64,000 nucleotides of DNA from Planctomycetota bacterium (GTDB lineage Bacteria > Planctomycetota > PUPC01 > DSUN01), in assembly GCA_035384565.1 (NCBI GenBank), contig DAOOIT010000006.1, forward strand, positions 62,001-126,000. The letters run 5' to 3'. The position numbers and the translations under genes are program-made. The notes under the pieces were generated by a model that was given only the letters and a program-made list of their open reading frames with translations, searched no databases and was not told the DNA's origin. Each line of letters starts with the position of its first letter. Position 1 is the stretch's first letter. Shown piece by piece: positions 24,042-33,364 of the stretch.

Positions 24042-26783
24042 ATGCCCGCCCGGATAGCGCTCTCGCTCATCGTGGGTTTTGGTCCTCTCGCAGTCGCCGC
24101 CGAGCTAGACTACTGCCACTTCCTCCGCACCCTCACCGACCTCGACCGCTTGACCATCCTCGACGAGGGCGTCACCTGCAAGCAGTTCTCCAGCTACGAC
24201 CGAGCCTCGAAGTACGATGCGAACGCCGACAAGTACATTGATTGGGGCGCCAATGGCGACTGCGGGCAGTACATCCGCAAGGAGGCCGATGGCGATGTTG
24301 TGATGGCCGAGATGGAGGGGCCGGGCTGCATCGTCCGTATCTGGTCGGCCAATCCCCAGGGCAAGATTCGCTTCTACCTGGATGGCGACGCCAAGCCGAC
24401 CTATGAGTGGCCTTTTGCCGACCTCTTCCACGACAAGGTGCCCCCCTTCAAGCTGCCCGTCTGCGGCATGGATGGCGCGGGCGCCAACATCTACCTCCCC
24501 ATCCCCTACGCCAAGTCGTGCAAAGTGACCGCCGACAAGGCCCACAACCAGTACTACCACATCGGCTACAAGACCTTCCCCAAGACCACCCCCGTCAAGT
24601 CCTTCCGCCTGCCGCTGTCGAAGGAGGAGGAAGCCCTACTGGGCACGGTCATTGAGACGTGGAAGCACGGTGTAGATGTCGATGCGACGACTGCGGCGCG
24701 CAATCGGGCACAGGAGCTGCCGGTCGGGAGGCCGGTGACATTACTTGACAAGGAGGGCCCGGGGACCGTTGTCTGGTTCCTTGCCAAACTCGTCAGCGAC
24801 GAGCGCTACGCTCTTCGTCGTGTGCTCCTGAGGATGTACTGGGACGGCGAGGAGACGCCAAGCGTCGAGTGCCCCCTGGGCGACTTCTTCGGCACCGGCT
24901 TCCTCGCCAACCCCTATAGGTCCCTCCCGCTTGGAGTGGGACCCGATGGCGGCTACTGCCTCTGGCGCATGCCCTTCGCCAAGAAGGCGAAGATCGAAGT
25001 CGTCAACGAGGGAAGAGCGCCGGCCAAACTCGACTACGCCATCGTCTGTACGCCCGGCGAGTTGAAGCCCAACACGGCCTACTTCCACGCCAAGTTCCGT
25101 CGCGAAGACCCGTGCAAAGTCTTCGACTATCCCATCCTGGAGTGCGAGGGGAAGGGGCGATACGTGGGCTGCGTGCTCAACGTGGATAATCCCGACCAGG
25201 GCTGGTGGGGCGAGGGAGACGAAAAGGTCTACGTGGACGGCGAGAAGTTCCCCTCGACGTTCGGCACGGGCTCCGAGGACTACTTCGGCGATGCTTGGGG
25301 CTTCCGACACTTCATCCGCCCATTCCACGGCTGCACGCTCGGCCAGGGGCCGGGCTTCTCGAACAAGTGGTCCGTCTACCGCTGGCACATCAGCGACGAC
25401 ATTCCCTTCGAGAAGTCCTTCCGCATCACCATCGAGAACTACGGGAAGGACAAGGACTACAGTTCCGTAGCCTACTGGTATCAGGCAGAGCCGCACAAGG
25501 ACTTCTTCACGAGCGTGCCGGTCGAGGGACGCATCCCGCGGCCGAAGGCGATCCCTGGCGTTGTCGAGGCCGAGGACCTCAAGGTGGCTGGGGCGGACGT
25601 TGTGGACGATGTGGACAGGATGGACGAGTTCAGCCGCGGCAAGGCCATCGTGCTACGCGGGAAGAGCAATGAGCTGTCAGTGCCCGTGCCGGCCGACGAC
25701 GTCTACGTCGTGGTCCTCTACGGGGCGAAGGGCGAGGCCCACGCTCCGTTTGAGGTCGCCGTCGGCGGCAAGGCGGTCGGGAAGGGCGACAACGCCTTCG
25801 CCCAATCCGCGATGTTCCGCGTCGGCAAGGCTCGCCTCGCCAAGGGCGAAGCCACGCTTGCGGTGAAGCTGGCAGAGGAAAGGAGCCTGGTGCTCGATGC
25901 GATTCAACTGGAGCCAAGCCGCAAAGAGCGCGACGCGATTGAGGCCGAGAACCTTGCCGTCACAGCGGCCAACGGCCCCAAGCCTGAGGTGGAGGATGTC
26001 CGCCTGCCCTGGAGCGGCGACAGCCAGCTTCTCCTCCCCGCGACCGAGGCCGGGCAATCGGTCACGCTGGCCCTGCCCATCAAGGCTGCCGGCCGCCACG
26101 TGCTGAGCGCGCGCTTCACGCGCGGGCCAGACTATGGGCAAGTGCAGGCGTTCGTCGGCGACAAGCCGGTTGGCGACCCTGTGGACTGCTTCGCGCCGAA
26201 GCCCGAGCTCGGGCCGGTGGTTTCCCTGGGCAAGATCGAGTTGAGCCCGGAGGCGAATGCGGTGACCTTCAAGGTCGTGGGCAAGAGCGAAAAGGCGACA
26301 GGATTCCATGTGGGCATTGACTTCATCCGCCTGGGGCGAATTGTGGTCGAGAACGCCATCGAGGCCGAGAAGCTCCCGGTCGTGGCCAGTGATGGCGGCC
26401 GCGCCGATACTCAGCACATGGGGCCGTTCGGCGGCAACAACTGGAGCGGCGACGCCCAGCTCTTCTTCACTCCGAAGCAAAGGGGCGCATTCGTCACGGT
26501 CGAACTGACCGTGCCGAAGGACGGGCGTTACGACCTGGATGTCTACTACACGAAGGCCGGGGATTACGGCATCGTGCAGCTTCACCTCGATGGCACACCC
26601 GTTGGGAAGCCGTTCGATGGCTTCAACAACGGCGTCATACCGAGCGGCAAGGTGTCCTATGGCGCGGTGGAGCTCAAGGCGGGGAAGCATCTGCTCAAGT
26701 TCGAGGTCGTGGGCAAGAGCGACGCCTCGACCGGCTTCTACGCGGGCATTGACTGCCTGGCGCTCACGCCTATGCAGGAATAG
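24042..26783 (+). CDS. GH172/DUF2961 glycoside hydrolase with three repeated C-terminal modules
   Basis: A 913-residue exported enzyme. The signal peptide is MPARIALSLIVGFGPLAVAA. The DUF2961 catalytic region covers about residues 25-490. It is recognised by SSYDRASKYDANADKYIDWGANGDCG, EMEGPGCIVRIWSANPQG and the hallmark GTGSEDYFGDAWG near residues 408-418, which carries a conserved acidic residue. Characterised GH172 members act on difructose-anhydride and arabinofuranosyl linkages. The last 400 residues contain three modules that each open with (V/I)EAE(D/N/K)L, at about 507, 640 and 772. These look like galactose-binding-type beta sandwiches and probably bind carbohydrate. The ATG at 24042 has GGAG upstream. 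It is convergent with the GH9 operon (17-base gap) and fits extracellular polysaccharide breakdown. Confidence 0.88.
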   Translation: MPARIALSLIVGFGPLAVAAELDYCHFLRTLTDLDRLTILDEGVTCKQFSSYDRASKYDANADKYIDWGANGDCGQYIRKEADGDVVMAEMEGPGCIVRIWSANPQGKIRFYLDGDAKPTYEWPFADLFHDKVPPFKLPVCGMDGAGANIYLPIPYAKSCKVTADKAHNQYYHIGYKTFPKTTPVKSFRLPLSKEEEALLGTVIETWKHGVDVDATTAARNRAQELPVGRPVTLLDKEGPGTVVWFLAKLVSDERYALRRVLLRMYWDGEETPSVECPLGDFFGTGFLANPYRSLPLGVGPDGGYCLWRMPFAKKAKIEVVNEGRAPAKLDYAIVCTPGELKPNTAYFHAKFRREDPCKVFDYPILECEGKGRYVGCVLNVDNPDQGWWGEGDEKVYVDGEKFPSTFGTGSEDYFGDAWGFRHFIRPFHGCTLGQGPGFSNKWSVYRWHISDDIPFEKSFRITIENYGKDKDYSSVAYWYQAEPHKDFFTSVPVEGRIPRPKAIPGVVEAEDLKVAGADVVDDVDRMDEFSRGKAIVLRGKSNELSVPVPADDVYVVVLYGAKGEAHAPFEVAVGGKAVGKGDNAFAQSAMFRVGKARLAKGEATLAVKLAEERSLVLDAIQLEPSRKERDAIEAENLAVTAANGPKPEVEDVRLPWSGDSQLLLPATEAGQSVTLALPIKAAGRHVLSARFTRGPDYGQVQAFVGDKPVGDPVDCFAPKPELGPVVSLGKIELSPEANAVTFKVVGKSEKATGFHVGIDFIRLGRIVVENAIEAEKLPVVASDGGRADTQHMGPFGGNNWSGDAQLFFTPKQRGAFVTVELTVPKDGRYDLDVYYTKAGDYGIVQLHLDGTPVGKPFDGFNNGVIPSGKVSYGAVELKAGKHLLKFEVVGKSDASTGFYAGIDCLALTPMQE

Positions 26784-26800
26784 GCCGTCGCGGCGCCGCC

Positions 26801-29800
26801 TCAGTTGTCGCGCGCGGCCAGGAAGCCCCAGTAGAAGGCCGTGGGGATGATGGTCTGGTGAATGGTGTACTCGTTGGTCGAGGGCACCAGGTAGATATCC
26901 CAGTAGCTCTCGTGGGCGGGCCAGGTGCGCGAGCCGGGGACCATCTTCTGGAGGTACCAGGTGTGCGCCCAGGCGTCGAAGCCGAAGTTCTCGGCCGGGT
27001 CGCTGATGCCGTAGACCGTGATGCCGGCGGGAGCGGGCTGGCCCGTCACCCAACTGTCAATGTGAAGCGGGAAGCGGACCGGGTCCGGGCCGAGGCTCAT
27101 GGTGAGCGCGCGGTTGTCGGGGTTTGCCCCCGCTGAGAACTGGCAGGCGCGCACGGCGGCGGCGAGGTATTTCGGATCCCGCGTCAACAGCCAGGCGTGA
27201 GGCAGCACGGCGCCGATCATCTCGGGCGTCGAAAGATAACCCACGAAGCCGATGGGCGGCAGCAGCGGCACCCAGGTGGTGACGCCGAAGGCGTTGCCGT
27301 CGGCGAAGGCCAGGGCCTTGGCGGCTGTGTCGAGGACCCACTGGCGCGCCTTGTCGCGGAGCGCGGCGTCGCCCTGCCCGTCGGCCAGGCGGGCGTAGGC
27401 GACGATGGCCTTGATCTGCGTGTTGACGTCGCCAGGACCGCCGAGCAGCAGGGTCGTGGCCTTGAACTCATCGTGGAAGCCGGCCTCTCCCGTGAGGCGC
27501 CAGAGTTCGAAGGCGGCCAGGTTACGCGGGTCGCGGAAGCCGGCGGCGATCTCCTCCCGCCTCTTTCCATCGAAGCGGCCGAGGAAGGGAGCGGCCTGCG
27601 TCGCCGCCCAGTCCCACGCCTTCCGCGCGGAGGCGGCGTAGGTGGCGGCGAGAGCCTTGTCGTGGGCTGCGAGGAGCCGCGCGAGCTTGGCCGCCGACGC
27701 GGCGTAGATGAACGATGACCGCGGGTCGGGAGCGTAGGCGCTCAGGAGGAGCGACTCCTGCCAGCTTCCCTCGCCGGGGCGCGGGTGCTGGGTGGACTCG
27801 ATGCCGCCGCTGACGCCACCCTCGGGGGTCTGAAGGCGGCGATGGAGATCGAGGTTCCACAGCACCTCGTCGAGGATGTCGGGGATGGCGTTCGCCGCCT
27901 CGATGGGCGGCAATGCGAGCTTCACCTTGCCGATGCGCTCGGGGAAAAGCTCGTAGAGGTCGAGGAGCACCCACATGGCCGCGGGGTGGGCGCTGTTGCG
28001 GTCCCAGTCGCCGGCGTCCATATGGCCGCCCCAGGCATCGGGCACTATGCGGTCGGTTCGGCGCTTCATCAGCTCCTTGAAGTTGCAGGCGCCTTCGCAG
28101 TCACTCACCTCGGAAGCGAAGACTTTCACGCCGTCGGCCGGGTGCATGTTGCGCGGGCGGCGATAGTCGGTGAAGGGCGGGCCCAGCTCGATGCCGCCGC
28201 GGTGGTGCAGCAGCCCCCTCATCGAAAGCTGGAAGGCTCGCAGCCACACGTCGTCCGCTATCTCGAAGGGGTAGGAGCAGCCGACGTCCTCGACATAGAG
28301 ACGGTAGCGGCCTGAGGTCTTGAACGAGCTGAAGTCGAGGCCCAGGACATCGGTCTTGCTGTAGTTCCGCCCCGCCTTGAAGGCCTCTTTCTCGTCGGCG
28401 CCCTTCAGGAGCTTGGCGGCGCCGTCGAACACGGCCCTGCCCGTGCCGTCGTCGAGGAGATGGAAGCGGAGACCTTCGGCGTAGTGGTGTGCGCCGCCGG
28501 TGCCGAGCCAGAGCGAGAGGAAGCCGCGCTTGAAGGGGTCGTCGGGGCGGAAGCCGATGGCGCTCACATGGACCGCCTCGCTGCGCGTCCGCGATGGCTC
28601 GTGCACGTACTCCACCGATGCCTGGCGGAGGTTGACGCCGGGGAACTCGATGCGGTAGCGCTTCCCATCCGCCAGCGGGCGGGGAAGCTTGAGAAAGACG
28701 TGCACCTGGAATGCCTTGGACTGGAAAGCGTTGGGCTTGCGCTTCCACGAGACGCTGGCGGGCGCGGCCGGCTCCCTCCAGGCAGGGTCGTCCAGCCCCA
28801 CGATGCGATAGGCCGACGGCTCGTCCACCGTCTCAACGGTCAGGTCCTGCCCGACGGCCTTGTCGTCGGGCTTGAGCATCTTGGCGTTCACCGCCAGGTT
28901 GCCCAGCCTGGCACCCTTGCGATAGACGACGACATTCATCAGCGACTCGCGGACCTGGCCGTCCTCGACCACGAGCACCTTGTCCTCGTCCCTTCCCTCG
29001 CGTTTCACCTCGTCGCCTGGCTGGGGTTCGTAGGGAATCTGGGGGACGGGGATGAACTCCTTCTCCTGGATTCGGAGGACGAGGAGATCGGGCGCGGCGG
29101 GGCCGATGTGGCGGACCTCGGGGCCGTCGGGTGGATGGGGGGCCCCGGCGAGGAGTTCCTGCTTGCGCTTCGCCCTTGCCTCTTCGGCCTGCCGGCGCTG
29201 CTCGGCCTCGCGTGCGAGACGCTTGCGCAGGCCCTCGCGAGCCGCCAAGATCTGTGGCGTCGGCTCGATCAACTCGAGCCGGCGGAGCGTGATATCCACG
29301 GGAGCGGGCGTCCAGTTGCCCATGACGATCAGTTGCCTGACGTTGGCCAGGTCGAAGCCCTCCTGCTTGCCCGCCTTGGACACCGTTCCGGGCTCTCTCA
29401 GCGAAGCCCCGTCCTCGGCGGTCACTGTCGCGGTCGCGCCCGGCCCAATGCCGTCCAGGCGAAGTGTGAACTGGTGCGCCGTATCGTCGGCATCGTGCAG
29501 GGCGACCAGGATGGCCTTGGCCTGGTTGCCCGTGCCCACGGTGACGGTGAGGGCCGGCGTGCGCTCGGCGAACGCGGAGAGGTCAGCCTTCAAGGGATAG
29601 CCCAGTCCGCCCTGGCCGTTCGGCGCGTTGACCTCGACGGCGCCCTGGGCCGCCTTGACTCTATTATCCCACCCCAGGAACGTGAACTGCGGGGGAGCGC
29701 CGAAGTCGGTGACCACATGCCCGGGCGTGAGTGGCTCGCCGGCCCCGGCGACGACTGACACGAGCGCCAGCGTGAGAACAACCGTGAGCCTTCGATGGGG

Positions 29801-29815
29801 GTGCCGACCGTGCAT
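26801..29815 (-). CDS. Glycoside hydrolase family 9 (cellulase-like) enzyme
   Basis: A 1004-residue exported enzyme. The signal peptide starts at MHGRHPHRRLTVVLTLALVS. The N-terminal third is non-catalytic, with a jelly-roll-like segment and a charged coiled region near residues 200-225. An immunoglobulin-like CelD-N domain spans about 390-515 (VHVSAIGFRPDDPFKRGFLS). The catalytic (alpha/alpha)6 barrel runs from about 520 to the end. GGHMDAGDWDRN near residue 598 supplies the catalytic base Asp, and NEYTIHQT near residue 984 supplies the general acid Glu. The family cleaves beta-1,4-glucans. The ATG at 29815 has AAGGAG upstream. An ATG at 29854 overlapping the permease stop (ATGA) is the other possible start. 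It is last in the sugar ABC operon, so import and hydrolysis are linked. Confidence 0.87.
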   Translation of the reverse strand: MHGRHPHRRLTVVLTLALVSVVAGAGEPLTPGHVVTDFGAPPQFTFLGWDNRVKAAQGAVEVNAPNGQGGLGYPLKADLSAFAERTPALTVTVGTGNQAKAILVALHDADDTAHQFTLRLDGIGPGATATVTAEDGASLREPGTVSKAGKQEGFDLANVRQLIVMGNWTPAPVDITLRRLELIEPTPQILAAREGLRKRLAREAEQRRQAEEARAKRKQELLAGAPHPPDGPEVRHIGPAAPDLLVLRIQEKEFIPVPQIPYEPQPGDEVKREGRDEDKVLVVEDGQVRESLMNVVVYRKGARLGNLAVNAKMLKPDDKAVGQDLTVETVDEPSAYRIVGLDDPAWREPAAPASVSWKRKPNAFQSKAFQVHVFLKLPRPLADGKRYRIEFPGVNLRQASVEYVHEPSRTRSEAVHVSAIGFRPDDPFKRGFLSLWLGTGGAHHYAEGLRFHLLDDGTGRAVFDGAAKLLKGADEKEAFKAGRNYSKTDVLGLDFSSFKTSGRYRLYVEDVGCSYPFEIADDVWLRAFQLSMRGLLHHRGGIELGPPFTDYRRPRNMHPADGVKVFASEVSDCEGACNFKELMKRRTDRIVPDAWGGHMDAGDWDRNSAHPAAMWVLLDLYELFPERIGKVKLALPPIEAANAIPDILDEVLWNLDLHRRLQTPEGGVSGGIESTQHPRPGEGSWQESLLLSAYAPDPRSSFIYAASAAKLARLLAAHDKALAATYAASARKAWDWAATQAAPFLGRFDGKRREEIAAGFRDPRNLAAFELWRLTGEAGFHDEFKATTLLLGGPGDVNTQIKAIVAYARLADGQGDAALRDKARQWVLDTAAKALAFADGNAFGVTTWVPLLPPIGFVGYLSTPEMIGAVLPHAWLLTRDPKYLAAAVRACQFSAGANPDNRALTMSLGPDPVRFPLHIDSWVTGQPAPAGITVYGISDPAENFGFDAWAHTWYLQKMVPGSRTWPAHESYWDIYLVPSTNEYTIHQTIIPTAFYWGFLAARDN

Positions 29816-29850
29816 CGAGCCACGCTCCTTCCATTCGGTTGACGAGGAAG

Positions 29851-30711
29851 TCATGCCTTGGAGCCTGTGAGCAGCAAGGCTTTGGTGATATACCGCTGGG
29901 CGAAGAAGAAGAGAACGAGCAATGGGAACAAGCCGACGACGCTGGCGGCCATGAGGTAGTGGACGAAAGACCCGCCCTCAACCTGCTGGTACATCCGCAG
30001 GCCCAGGGCGATCGGGTAGCGCTCGTAGTCGGACAGGTAGATGAGCGGGCCCATGAACTCCTTCCAGTGGCCGATGAAACTCATAATGGCCACCGTGACG
30101 AGGATGGGCTTGGCAAGCGGGAGGAAAATGCGCCAGTAGATCTGGAAGTCGCCGGCTCCGTCAATGCGGGCGGCATCCTCGAGCTCGCTCGGGATGCCCT
30201 TGAAGAACTGGCGGAAGAGAAAGATAAAGAACGCCCCTCCGCCCAACCACGACGGCACAATGAGCGGCTTGTAGGTGTTCACCCAGCCCAGGTTCTTGAA
30301 GATCAGGTAGTGAGGGATCAGCAGCACCTGGCCGGGGAGCATCATGGTGGCGAGGAGGCACACGAACCAGAATTCGCGCCACTTCCAGCGCAGGCGGGCG
30401 AAAGCATAGCCCACGAGCGAGGCCGAGAGCACTTGGCCGATCATCGAGCCGAGGGTAATGACGAATGTGTTGGCGATGAACTGTGCGAAGGGCAGCTTCG
30501 AGAGGGCTTCGGGGTAGTTCTGCCACCGCGGCGGCCACGAGAAAAACGTGGGCGGAAACCTGTAGACCTCGGAAAGCGGCTTGAACGACGCTCCGAATGC
30601 CCAGACCACAGGAAACAGGAATGAGACGGAGAGCCCGATGGCCAGGGCGTAGAGAAACGCCTTGAAGGCCAGGCGGCGAATCCGGTACTGTCTGGCCGTC
30701 TTTGTCTTCAT
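29851..30711 (-). CDS. Sugar ABC transporter permease, MalG type
   Basis: A 286-residue inner-membrane permease with six predicted transmembrane helices. The first is ALAIGLSVSFLFPVVWAFGAS. The EAA loop (SELEDAARIDGAGDFQIYWRIFLP, about residues 188-211) contacts the ATPase. TTLGSM-like ITLGSMIGQVLSASLVGYAFARL and MLPGQVLLIPHYLIFKNLGWVNT match the MalG/CUT1 group that imports oligosaccharides. It is transcribed with the MalF-type permease and the binding protein upstream and the GH9 enzyme downstream. There is no ATPase gene in this window, so a shared MsmK-like ATPase elsewhere is inferred. The start ATG at 30711 has AGAGAG upstream; the frame continues to 30744 through a repeat sequence. Confidence 0.92.
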   Translation of the reverse strand: MKTKTARQYRIRRLAFKAFLYALAIGLSVSFLFPVVWAFGASFKPLSEVYRFPPTFFSWPPRWQNYPEALSKLPFAQFIANTFVITLGSMIGQVLSASLVGYAFARLRWKWREFWFVCLLATMMLPGQVLLIPHYLIFKNLGWVNTYKPLIVPSWLGGGAFFIFLFRQFFKGIPSELEDAARIDGAGDFQIYWRIFLPLAKPILVTVAIMSFIGHWKEFMGPLIYLSDYERYPIALGLRMYQQVEGGSFVHYLMAASVVGLFPLLVLFFFAQRYITKALLLTGSKA

Positions 30712-30724
30712 CTCTCTGTACCCT

Positions 30725-30753
30725 AACACCGAAACACCGAACACCGAACACCG
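30725..30753. repeat. Tandem heptamer repeat (AACACCG)
   Basis: Four near-perfect copies of AACACCG (one with an extra A) sit in the 52-base gap between the two permease genes. Confidence 0.75.
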
Positions 30754-30763
30754 CTCCGGTCCG

Positions 30764-31702
30764 TCACTCGCCCTCGTAGTACACCCAGAGCTTGCTCGAC
30801 CGCAGCACGAGCAGGGTGAAAAACATGATGATCATGAACAGAATCCACGCCAGGGCGCTGGCATAGCCGATCTCGAAGTCCTGGAAAGCCTTGTTGTAAA
30901 GGTAGAGGACGTAGAAGAGCGTGGCCTTGTTCGGCCCGCCTCCGGTCATGAGAAACGACTGGGTGAAGACCTGAAACGAGCCGATGATGCCCATCACGAG
31001 GTTGAAGAAAATGGCGGGCGAAATCTGCGGCACGGTGATATGAAGGAACTTGCGCCAGCGTCCCGCGCCGTCGAGGTCGGCGGCCTCGTAGAGCGAGTCG
31101 GGCACGTTCTGGAGCGCGGCGAGAAAGATGAGCATCGAGGCGCCCGCGCCCCAGAGGTTCATGAGGATGAGCGAGGGCATGGCCCAGCGGTCGCTCATCA
31201 GCCACTTGGGCAGTTCCCAGGTGCGGGCGGACTCGATGCCGAGCGCGGCCAGCAGGTCGCAGCCCTTGCGGAGCGCGCCGTTGAGGAGGCCGTAGTCGGG
31301 GTTGAACACCCACAGCCACATCATGATGGTGGCGACGCCGCCGATGACGCTGGGCATGTAGAAGATGGTGCGGAAGACTGCCAGCCCTCGGATCTTCTGA
31401 TTCAGCAGCACGGCGAGACCCAGGGCGACGGCCAGGCTCAGCGGCACGCTCACGAAGCTGTAATAGGCGGTGTTCACGAGGGCCGTGTGCACGTCGGGGT
31501 CGCCTGCCGCCCGCGTGTAATTGCCGAAGCCCACCCAGTGGATCGTCTTCACGCTGATGCCGTCCCACTGGATCAGCGAAAACAACAGCGAGAGGATCAT
31601 GGGGCCCAGCGTGAGGATGAAGAAGCCGATGAGCCACGGGGAGGCGAAGAGGTACCCTGTGGCGTTCTCGCGGCGGCCGCGTCTGCTGAGCGTGTTGGGC
31701 AT
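30764..31702 (-). CDS. Sugar ABC transporter permease, MalF type
   Basis: A 312-residue inner-membrane permease with six predicted helices, from YLFASPWLIGFFILTLGPMI to LAWILFMIIMFFTLLVLRSS. The EAA loop is YEAADLDGAGRWRKFLHITVP. The segment TIFYMPSVIGGVATIMMWLWVFNPDYGLLN is characteristic of CUT1 MalF-like permeases. It pairs with the MalG-type protein encoded downstream to form the translocation pore for a di- or oligosaccharide. The ATG at 31702 is used because GGAG lies 8-10 bases upstream. The frame extends to 31810, but that stretch has no membrane or ribosome-site support. It lies 111 bases after the binding-protein gene. The short MalF form (no large periplasmic P2 domain) is seen, unlike the fused version at 59.6 kb. 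Confidence 0.92.
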   Translation of the reverse strand: MPNTLSRRGRRENATGYLFASPWLIGFFILTLGPMILSLLFSLIQWDGISVKTIHWVGFGNYTRAAGDPDVHTALVNTAYYSFVSVPLSLAVALGLAVLLNQKIRGLAVFRTIFYMPSVIGGVATIMMWLWVFNPDYGLLNGALRKGCDLLAALGIESARTWELPKWLMSDRWAMPSLILMNLWGAGASMLIFLAALQNVPDSLYEAADLDGAGRWRKFLHITVPQISPAIFFNLVMGIIGSFQVFTQSFLMTGGGPNKATLFYVLYLYNKAFQDFEIGYASALAWILFMIIMFFTLLVLRSSKLWVYYEGE

Positions 31703-31813
31703 CCCGAAACTCCGCCGGAACCAGGGGGCGTGATTTTGTGGGACGTGGTGCGTGAGAAGAGAGGAGGGGAGCGCCGCCAGTCGTTTCAGCCTTGCCTTCT
31801 CACGTTTCACGCA

Positions 31814-33199
31814 TCACGGGGTCTCCGGCATCTTGAAACACTTTGCGAGGTGCGGGTTTCTGCTGAGGCGGCGCAGTGTCTCCGCCGGCGTCTGGCGGTT
31901 GTCGAGCATCAGATCCGTCTCGCTCCCGATCTCGCGGCTCATGAGCATCCAGTGCTCGGTGATCGGCTGGAAACGGGCATAGGCCAGGGCGTCAATGAAC
32001 CGCTTCGCCTGGACCTTGGGGTTGGCATGGATGAAGGCGTCCTTCGCCGCCTTGAGGGCGGGCACGGAGCGTTGGTATCTTGCCACGATCTCCTGCGCGG
32101 GGAGCGACGTGGCGAAGTGGATGAACTTCCACGCCCAGTCCTTCTTCGTTGAGCCGGCGAACATCACCAGCGCGTCCCAGGTCACGCGGGTGCCGTGGCC
32201 GCCTGGGCCGCTGGGGATGTCGGCGATGTCGAAGCTCACCCCGGCCTCGTTGAGCGGGGGCATGGCCCAGGGGCCGCTGACGAACATGGCGACGCGTCCT
32301 GTCATGAAGGCCACGTTTCCGCCCTCGGTGAGTTCGGCCCGTTGGGGCGCGACGTGGAACTTGTAGCGCAGGTCCTGCCAGAGCTGGTAGGCGGCCTCGG
32401 CCTCCGGCCCCCAGAGCGTCCAGCGCGTGCGGGTCGGGTCGAGGTAGTCCGAGCCGAACGCATACTGGAAGGGCAGCCAGTAGACCCAGCCGGGGATGTC
32501 GAAGGCGAAACGGTCCAGGCGACCGTCGCCATCGGTGTCGGCCGTGAGACGTTTGCAGGTGGCCAGGAACTCGTCCATCGTCCACTGTGGAGGGGGTTCT
32601 GGAACGCCCGCGTTGCGGAAGGCGTCGCGGTTGTAGATGAGGAGGCAGTCACCGCCCCAGATGGGGATGCCGTAGACCTGGGCGCCCCGGCGGAACGACT
32701 GGACCGCGGTGTCCCAATAGTCGCGGTCGAGCTGAATCTCCAGCCCCTGTGTGCGGCAGAAGTCGTTGAGCGGCTGGAACTTGTCGCTGGTGATAAAGCG
32801 GGGGAGCGGCTCGTCCTGGAAGAGCATCACGTCGGGCGCGTCATTCGAGAGCAGGAGCTGCTGGATTTTCTCCTCGTAGCGGTCGGTGATGTACTCGCGC
32901 TTGAGTGGGATTTCGGGGTAGCGCTCTCGGAAGGCGGCGGCGATCTCCTTCCACATTTCGTGTTCGCGGTACGAGCCCCAGTAGGAGACGCGCAGTGCCG
33001 CCTCCTTCTGGCCGTAGTAGTGACTATAGGTGTCAGCAAAGAGCCAGACGCACGAGCCGAGAACGAACACCGCGAGGCAGGCCCAGCCGGCGGCGCCCGC
33101 CAATCGGTGTGCCTCAAAGCGCGAGGCAATGGCCGCCAGGCCGGCCAGCAGCGCGGCGGCGGCCCAAAGCACAACCTCGGGGGTGATCCACTCGCCCAT
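31814..33199 (-). CDS. Membrane-tethered sugar ABC solute-binding protein
   Basis: A 461-residue family-1 extracellular solute-binding protein. Two hydrophobic helices precede the binding domain: VVLWAAAALLAGLAAIA (about 9-25) and GWACLAVFVLGSCVWLFADT (about 38-57). There is no clear lipobox or cleavage site, so it is probably anchored by a helical hairpin. The binding domain starts at LRVSYWGSYREHEMWKEIAAAFRERYPEIPL and includes DAPDVMLFQD, YGIPIWGGDCLLIYNRDAF and GRVAMFVSGPWAMPP, all typical of CUT1 proteins. An EF-hand-like loop DTDGDGRLDRF (about 241-251) may bind calcium. The ATG at 33199 follows GAAGG and a good promoter. It is first gene of the importer/GH9 operon. Confidence 0.88.
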   Translation of the reverse strand: MGEWITPEVVLWAAAALLAGLAAIASRFEAHRLAGAAGWACLAVFVLGSCVWLFADTYSHYYGQKEAALRVSYWGSYREHEMWKEIAAAFRERYPEIPLKREYITDRYEEKIQQLLLSNDAPDVMLFQDEPLPRFITSDKFQPLNDFCRTQGLEIQLDRDYWDTAVQSFRRGAQVYGIPIWGGDCLLIYNRDAFRNAGVPEPPPQWTMDEFLATCKRLTADTDGDGRLDRFAFDIPGWVYWLPFQYAFGSDYLDPTRTRWTLWGPEAEAAYQLWQDLRYKFHVAPQRAELTEGGNVAFMTGRVAMFVSGPWAMPPLNEAGVSFDIADIPSGPGGHGTRVTWDALVMFAGSTKKDWAWKFIHFATSLPAQEIVARYQRSVPALKAAKDAFIHANPKVQAKRFIDALAYARFQPITEHWMLMSREIGSETDLMLDNRQTPAETLRRLSRNPHLAKCFKMPETP

Positions 33200-33249
33200 G
33201 TGGAGCCTTCGCTACTCGATAGTGTCGGCAGGCCACTTGCTTGGCGCAC

Positions 33250-33278
33250 ATCATAGCGGGGGAAGGTGTCCGGGGCAA
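33250..33278 (-). promoter_or_regulatory. Promoter of the sugar ABC-GH9 operon
   Basis: Leftward TTGCCC (33278-33273), 17-base spacer, TATGAT (33255-33250). The start would be about 45 bases before the binding-protein ATG. It is divergent from the rnf promoter, whose -35 lies 11 bases away. Confidence 0.6.
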
Positions 33279-33289
33279 GCACAATTGGC

Positions 33290-33317
33290 TTGACATAACT
33301 CGAAGCCTAACTATAAT
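33290..33317 (+). promoter_or_regulatory. Perfect-consensus sigma70 promoter of rnfEA
   Basis: TTGACA (33290-33295), 16-base spacer, TATAAT (33312-33317): both hexamers match the consensus exactly, the strongest promoter seen in the window. Confidence 0.82.
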
Positions 33318-33327
33318 GCCAAGTTAG
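33307..33327. promoter_or_regulatory. Possible operator overlapping the rnf -10 element
   Basis: CTAACT (33307-33312) and AGTTAG (33322-33327) form a 6-base inverted repeat with a 9-base centre that covers TATAAT. A repressor site is possible but short. Confidence 0.35.
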
Positions 33328-33364
33328 CAATAAGGGCGGCCGGACTGCAAAGGTGGAGTGCGCC

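Noticed and set aside
29816..29854. Start of the GH9 enzyme at the ATG overlapping the permease stop
   Set aside because: Possible through ATGA coupling, but the downstream ATG at 29815 has a better ribosome site and opens straight into a signal peptide; kept as an alternative in the feature text.
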